The notes under the pieces were generated by a model. The model ran no database searches. It worked only from the letters and a program-made list of their open reading frames with translations, and was not told the DNA's origin. Below are positions 6,194 to 8,190 of a stretch of DNA of 8,190 bases, piece by piece (position 1 is the stretch's first letter; each line of letters opens with the position of its first letter). A program made the position numbers and the translations under genes. Source of the DNA: CAYSLA01 sp964431685 (lineage in GTDB: Bacteria > Armatimonadota > UBA5829); NCBI GenBank assembly GCA_964431685.1, contig CAYSLA010000157.1, forward strand, positions 1 through 8,190, written 5' to 3'.

Positions 6194-6887
6194 TCGCCTT
6201 AGTGATCGTGCGAAGCATTATCCGGATGTCCAGCAAGAGCGACTGGTGCTCGAGATACCATATATCCATCTTCACAGCCTCATCGAATGTGACTTTGCTG
6301 CGTCCGTGAATCTGCCACCAGCCAGTAATGCCCGGCATACCCGCCAGCCGCTTCCGATGCCAGTCTTGATACAGCTCGACCTCATAGCCAAGATGCGGTC
6401 TCGGGCCCACCATGCTCATCTCGCCCTTGAACACATTGATCAACTGAGGCAACTCATCCAGACTGGTCCGGCGCAGGAACTTGCCGACAAGGGTCACCCT
6501 GTCATCGCCGGTCAGCTTGTAGAGCTTGCGCTTGTCCTGAATGCGGCACAGCGCCTCTTCGTCGCCCTGGATGAACGCCTTGATATACTCACGGTGCTTC
6601 GTATCGTCGTTGTTGATGCGCATGCTCCGGAACTTGTAGAACATGAACTCCTTGCCGTCCTTGCCTATCCGAACCTGCCTGAAGAGCACAGGGCCGGGGC
6701 CGGACAGCTTGATCATGAACGCGATCACGGCCGACAGCGGCGCCGCGATCGCCAGGCCAATACACGCTGCTACAAGATCCAACGCTCGCTTGCTTCGATA
6801 TGTCCGCCGCCCACATTTCTGGTCTGTAGACTCGTCTGTCCTGCCTTCGGCAGCCTGGTCTAGTGCCAACATTCTTTCACTACCCAT
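6171..6887 (-). CDS. Bacterial sugar transferase (polyprenyl-phosphate phosphoglycosyl transferase)
   Basis: A 238-residue monotopic phosphoglycosyl transferase (PF02397 type). It would transfer a sugar-1-phosphate from a UDP-sugar to undecaprenyl phosphate at the inner face of the membrane, the first membrane step of polysaccharide assembly. Seen in order: a polar N-terminus (1-34), one hydrophobic re-entrant helix with the conserved mid-helix Pro (about 35-61), YKFRSMR (84-90), RRTSLDELPQL (139-149) holding the catalytic Asp144-Glu145 pair, MVGPRP (159-164), and PGITGWWQIHGRS (185-197). It is the short catalytic form, without the extra multi-helix N-terminal region of WcaJ/WbaP-like proteins. 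The ATG at 6887 has only a distant AGGGG; Met6 is an alternative start. It lies 81 bases after the aminotransferase. Sugar specificity cannot be read, though the operon suggests an amino sugar. Confidence 0.9.
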   Translation of the reverse strand: MGSERMLALDQAAEGRTDESTDQKCGRRTYRSKRALDLVAACIGLAIAAPLSAVIAFMIKLSGPGPVLFRQVRIGKDGKEFMFYKFRSMRINNDDTKHREYIKAFIQGDEEALCRIQDKRKLYKLTGDDRVTLVGKFLRRTSLDELPQLINVFKGEMSMVGPRPHLGYEVELYQDWHRKRLAGMPGITGWWQIHGRSKVTFDEAVKMDIWYLEHQSLLLDIRIMLRTITKATVGRGAC

Positions 6888-6932
6888 TTGTGTTCGTGTT
6901 CGCCCCTTTGTTAGGAGTCCGCAATCCGTTCC

Positions 6933-6967
6933 CAGCCCGAGTTGTTTCGGCGTGGTGTTTCGGGCTG
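6933..6967. other. Hairpin just after the aminotransferase stop
   Basis: CAGCCCGA (6933-6940) and TCGGGCTG (6960-6967) are perfectly complementary (8 base pairs, 19-base loop). In the direction of transcription the hairpin starts one base after the aminotransferase TAG. No T tract follows, so it is more likely an RNA-stabilising or translation-tuning element than a terminator. It lies in the 81-base gap before the sugar-phosphate transferase. Confidence 0.4.
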
Positions 6968-6968
6968 A

Positions 6969-8072
6969 CTAGCCCTTTAGCACTTCTTTGATTATTCCTG
7001 CCGCCTCCGTTACCTGCTCTGGCGTCAGCTCAGGGAACATAGGGATAGACATAATCTCCCCGGCAACTTCTTCAGCCACCGGATGGTCCCCTTTCTTTCC
7101 TCCCAGATACGCAAAGGCCGGCTGCAGATGAAGCGGCACCGGATAGTGGATTCCGCATCCACAGCCCTTTTCTTTCAGTTTCGGCATGACCTCGTCACGG
7201 TTGCGCGCCCTGACCGCATAGACGTAGTAAGAATGCTTCGCGTAGGATTTCTCCACGGGAATCGTCAAGCCGTCTATGCCGGCGATCAGCTTGCCGTACT
7301 GCGCCGCGTGTGCGCGCCGCCCGTCTACCCACTGGTTCAGATGTCTCAGCTTTATGCGGAGTATTGCCGCCTGTATGCCGTCGAGTCGAGAGTTGTACCC
7401 GATGATCTCGTGTTCGTACCACGATGTCCGTCCATTGTCACGCAGCAGCTTCAGCTTTTCCGCCGCTTCGTCCGAGTTAGTCAGCACCATCCCCGCGTCT
7501 CCGTAGGCTCCGAGCGTCTTGCTCGGGTAGAAGCTGAAACCAGCGGCATCACCCAACGATCCCGCATGTTTGCCGTTATACAGAGTGCCGTGCGCCTGTG
7601 CACAGTCCTCTATTACTTTTACCCCGGATTTGCGCGCTATACTCAAGATTGCGTCCATATCCGCGGGATGGCCATACAAATGTACCGGCATAATTGCCTT
7701 TGTCTTGGGCGTAATCGCGCCGCTGAGCTTGGAGACGTCGATGCAGTAGGTCTCCGGGTCGCAGTCCACAAACACAGGCGTGGCGCCCGCGTGACAGACC
7801 GCCGCAGCCGTCGCTACGAACGTGTTAGCGGGCACTATTACTTCATCACCGGCTCCGACGCCCAGCGCAAGCAGCGCAAGGAAGAGCGCTTCTGTGCCGT
7901 TTGCGACACCGACGCCGTGTCTGGCGCCGCAGTACGCGGCGAACTCATCCTCAAACGTCTTCATCTCATCGCTGAGTATGAAAGCGGTGTTCTCACACAC
8001 GTTCTTGATTGCCGCCTCAACCTCTGCGGCGATAGACTTATGCTGTATTTTCAGGTCGATTAGTGGTACCAT
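6969..8072 (-). CDS. DegT/DnrJ/EryC1/StrS-family PLP sugar aminotransferase
   Basis: A 367-residue PLP-dependent aminotransferase that would aminate a keto nucleotide sugar, normally using glutamate. From the ATG at 8072: the family opening MVPLIDLKIQ (1-10), NGTEAL (58-63), VIEDCAQAHG (153-162) with Asp156 and Gln159 to hold the cofactor, FYPSKTLGAYGD (181-192) with Lys185 as the PLP-binding lysine, YNSRLD (226-231) and HYPVPLHLQPAF (309-320). Length is normal and no key residue is missing. The start is supported by GGAAGGA seven bases upstream; a 24-codon longer frame from a TTG at 8144 runs through a leader hairpin and looks unlike protein. It is the first gene of the operon, and its partner oxidoreductase lies two genes downstream. 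The pair resembles WbpB/WbpE-type or GnnA/GnnB-type C3 amination, but no acetyltransferase is seen here, so the product is undecided. Confidence 0.9.
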   Translation of the reverse strand: MVPLIDLKIQHKSIAAEVEAAIKNVCENTAFILSDEMKTFEDEFAAYCGARHGVGVANGTEALFLALLALGVGAGDEVIVPANTFVATAAAVCHAGATPVFVDCDPETYCIDVSKLSGAITPKTKAIMPVHLYGHPADMDAILSIARKSGVKVIEDCAQAHGTLYNGKHAGSLGDAAGFSFYPSKTLGAYGDAGMVLTNSDEAAEKLKLLRDNGRTSWYEHEIIGYNSRLDGIQAAILRIKLRHLNQWVDGRRAHAAQYGKLIAGIDGLTIPVEKSYAKHSYYVYAVRARNRDEVMPKLKEKGCGCGIHYPVPLHLQPAFAYLGGKKGDHPVAEEVAGEIMSIPMFPELTPEQVTEAAGIIKEVLKG

Positions 8073-8112
8073 CAAGGGTTCCTTCCCACAGTTCATTTTC
8101 CGTGTTAGGCAG

Positions 8113-8144
8113 TTGATTGGTGAAGGGGATGATTCACCAACCAA
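8113..8144 (-). promoter_or_regulatory. Strong stem-loop in the leader of the polysaccharide operon
   Basis: TTGATTGGTGAA (8113-8124) and TTCACCAACCAA (8133-8144) form a 12-base stem with a single mismatched position (11/12) around an 8-base loop. It lies about 40-70 bases before the aminotransferase ATG and about 17 bases after the promoter -10 box, so it would be near the 5' end of the mRNA. Candidate roles are an operator for a dimeric regulator or a 5' stabilising hairpin. No T tract or known polysaccharide antitermination element was seen. Confidence 0.5.
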
Positions 8145-8160
8145 ACCCCACCTATCATAT

Positions 8161-8169
8161 ATTATACCA
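8161..8169 (-). promoter_or_regulatory. Extended -10 promoter for the polysaccharide operon
   Basis: On the minus strand the bases read TGGTATAAT, a consensus -10 box (8166-8161) with the extended TGn motif in front. A proper -35 would fall at the window edge (8184-8190), where only a weak CTCACA-like match is seen; extended -10 promoters tolerate this. Transcription would start near 8154 and give a leader of about 80 bases before the aminotransferase. Confidence 0.6.
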
Positions 8170-8190
8170 GATCAACCGGCAGAATGTGAG

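Noticed and set aside
5327..6202. Plus-strand 291-codon open frame
   Set aside because: It lies antisense to the oxidoreductase, which has clear family motifs and a strong ribosome site; the antisense product has no recognisable domain.
7083..8063. Plus-strand 326-codon open frame
   Set aside because: It is antisense to the aminotransferase and is biased in composition as expected for a shadow frame.
8073..8144. Longer aminotransferase start (TTG at 8144)
   Set aside because: The extra 24 codons cross the leader hairpin, while the ATG at 8072 has a good Shine-Dalgarno and begins with the family's usual first residues.

Overview
The window looks like a stretch of bacterial chromosome. By eye the GC content is moderate to high, genes are dense, GTG and TTG are used as start codons, and the gaps are full of palindromic and repetitive sequence. 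I cannot place the organism firmly. The repeat-rich gaps and gene mix would suit an environmental lineage such as Armatimonadota, Planctomycetota or a candidate phylum, but no marker gene is present, so this is only an impression.

The left half (1-4258, plus strand) reads as an accessory or defence-type region. It starts inside a large superfamily 2 helicase/translocase of the type III restriction (Res) class, whose N-terminus lies outside the window. A 472-base gap follows (2038-2509). It holds a short tandem repeat, the first 18-19 codons of a GxxExxY-family gene cut off by an 89-base repeat (copy A), a GC-rich hairpin, a good sigma-70-type promoter and a leader with two stem-loops. Next comes a NYN-domain (PIN-like) predicted ribonuclease, then a second direct copy of the 89-base repeat (copy B), a perfect 16-base palindrome, and a Bro-N (phage antirepressor-like) protein. 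The two repeat copies bracket the NYN gene like a cassette.

The right half (4301-8169, minus strand) is a compact polysaccharide operon, transcribed from an extended -10 promoter at the right edge. The order is DegT/DnrJ/EryC1-type aminotransferase, membrane-anchored sugar-phosphate transferase, Gfo/Idh/MocA oxidoreductase, then a GT2 glycosyltransferase. The oxidoreductase and aminotransferase are the usual pair for oxidising a nucleotide sugar and aminating the resulting ketone (typically at C3). The sugar-phosphate transferase would load the first sugar onto undecaprenyl phosphate, and the GT2 enzyme would add a residue or charge a polyprenyl carrier. No acetyltransferase, flippase or polymerase is visible. 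The leader and all three gaps between genes contain an inverted repeat.

The two halves converge, with 42 bases between the stop codons. I find no convincing new multi-gene system. The best leads are the repeat-bracketed NYN gene with its structured leader, the GxxExxY remnant cut at a repeat boundary, and the palindrome that creates a false N-terminus on the GT2 gene.
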